Origin: an uncultured Prevotellaceae bacterium
Lineage (GTDB): Bacteria; Bacteroidota; Bacteroidia; Bacteroidales; Bacteroidaceae
Assembly: GCA_900316575.1 (NCBI GenBank)
Contig: ONDJ01000019.1
Location: 1 to 50,203, forward strand
Reading direction: 5' to 3'
Length of the DNA stretch: 50,203 bases
Below the pieces are notes generated by a model, which was not told the origin of the DNA, made no database searches, and saw only the letters and a list, made by a program, of their open reading frames with translations. This document shows, piece by piece, positions 50,200-50,203 of this stretch. The first letter of the stretch is position 1; every line of letters starts with the position of its first letter. The position numbers and the translations under genes are program-made.

Positions 50200-50203
50200 A
50201 CCG

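Overview
The window looks like a chromosomal segment of a Bacteroidales bacterium, most likely a Prevotellaceae-type (oral or gut) species. Reasons: many promoters match the Bacteroidetes form (-33 TTTG or TTGG, about 20 bases, then a -7 box TAnnTTTG); starts lack Shine-Dalgarno sequences; family-specific genes are present (FISUMP lipoprotein, DUF4292, DUF4492, type II glutaminyl cyclase); trp gene order is B-E-G-D-C-F-A; and two exported enzymes end in a YDLQGRR...G[IV][YF]I tail resembling those of Prevotella type IX-secreted proteins. No prophage, insertion sequence, CRISPR array or rRNA was seen. There is one tRNA.

Layout. (1) 1-7200, minus strand: a truncated FISUMP lipoprotein, then in reverse order the envelope cluster dut - TPR lipoprotein - DUF4292 lipoprotein - degenerate M23 protein, with sufE just upstream of dut; next to it a glutaminyl cyclase is translationally coupled to a fused C26 amidohydrolase/M19 dipeptidase. 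(2) 7200-18500, minus: a sialidase and a large GH2 beta-galactosidase lie downstream of DUF4492-cydA-cydB (cytochrome bd oxidase). (3) 18200-24720: a candidate small RNA on the plus strand, tpx, a DUF805 protein with a Gly-Trp/Gln-Pro tail, a small membrane protein, aroA, a Sel1-repeat protein, cstA and a CAT-anticodon tRNA. (4) 25000-33960: HIT protein and greA, a phosphoesterase, a cytidylate-kinase-like protein, a MATE exporter, a GH43-like enzyme, a nucleotidyltransferase-fold protein, an epimerase, a glycosyltransferase, a thioesterase and a small conserved protein. (5) 33978-34868, plus: an aldose-epimerase-like protein. (6) 35049-41837, minus: the complete trp operon behind an apparent leader-peptide attenuator. 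(7) 42405-49513, plus: efp, a second lectin-GH2 beta-galactosidase, a POT peptide transporter and a PNGase F-like N-glycanase. (8) 49514-50203: a long structured leader ahead of a nine-codon frame.

How the genes fit together. Sialidase, two secreted beta-galactosidases, an N-glycanase, the GH43-like enzyme, a dipeptidase, a glutaminyl cyclase and a peptide transporter suggest scavenging of sialylated host glycoproteins: caps removed, galactose trimmed, N-glycans released, peptides imported. cydAB suggests growth at low oxygen. The trp cluster and aroA supply aromatic amino acids.

The most notable signal is upstream of trpB. A 22-codon open frame with a Trp-Arg-Trp motif is followed by a near-perfect 16-bp hairpin and a U-tract, before the first structural gene. 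This is the layout of a classical trp attenuator, found here in a Bacteroidetes-like genome. Other points of interest are a candidate sRNA at 18258-18375, a terminator-like hairpin in the greA leader, a cluster of related short palindromes upstream of efp, and an exactly in-frame 480-base direct repeat inside the sialidase gene. All calls are by eye; no searches or folding programs were run.
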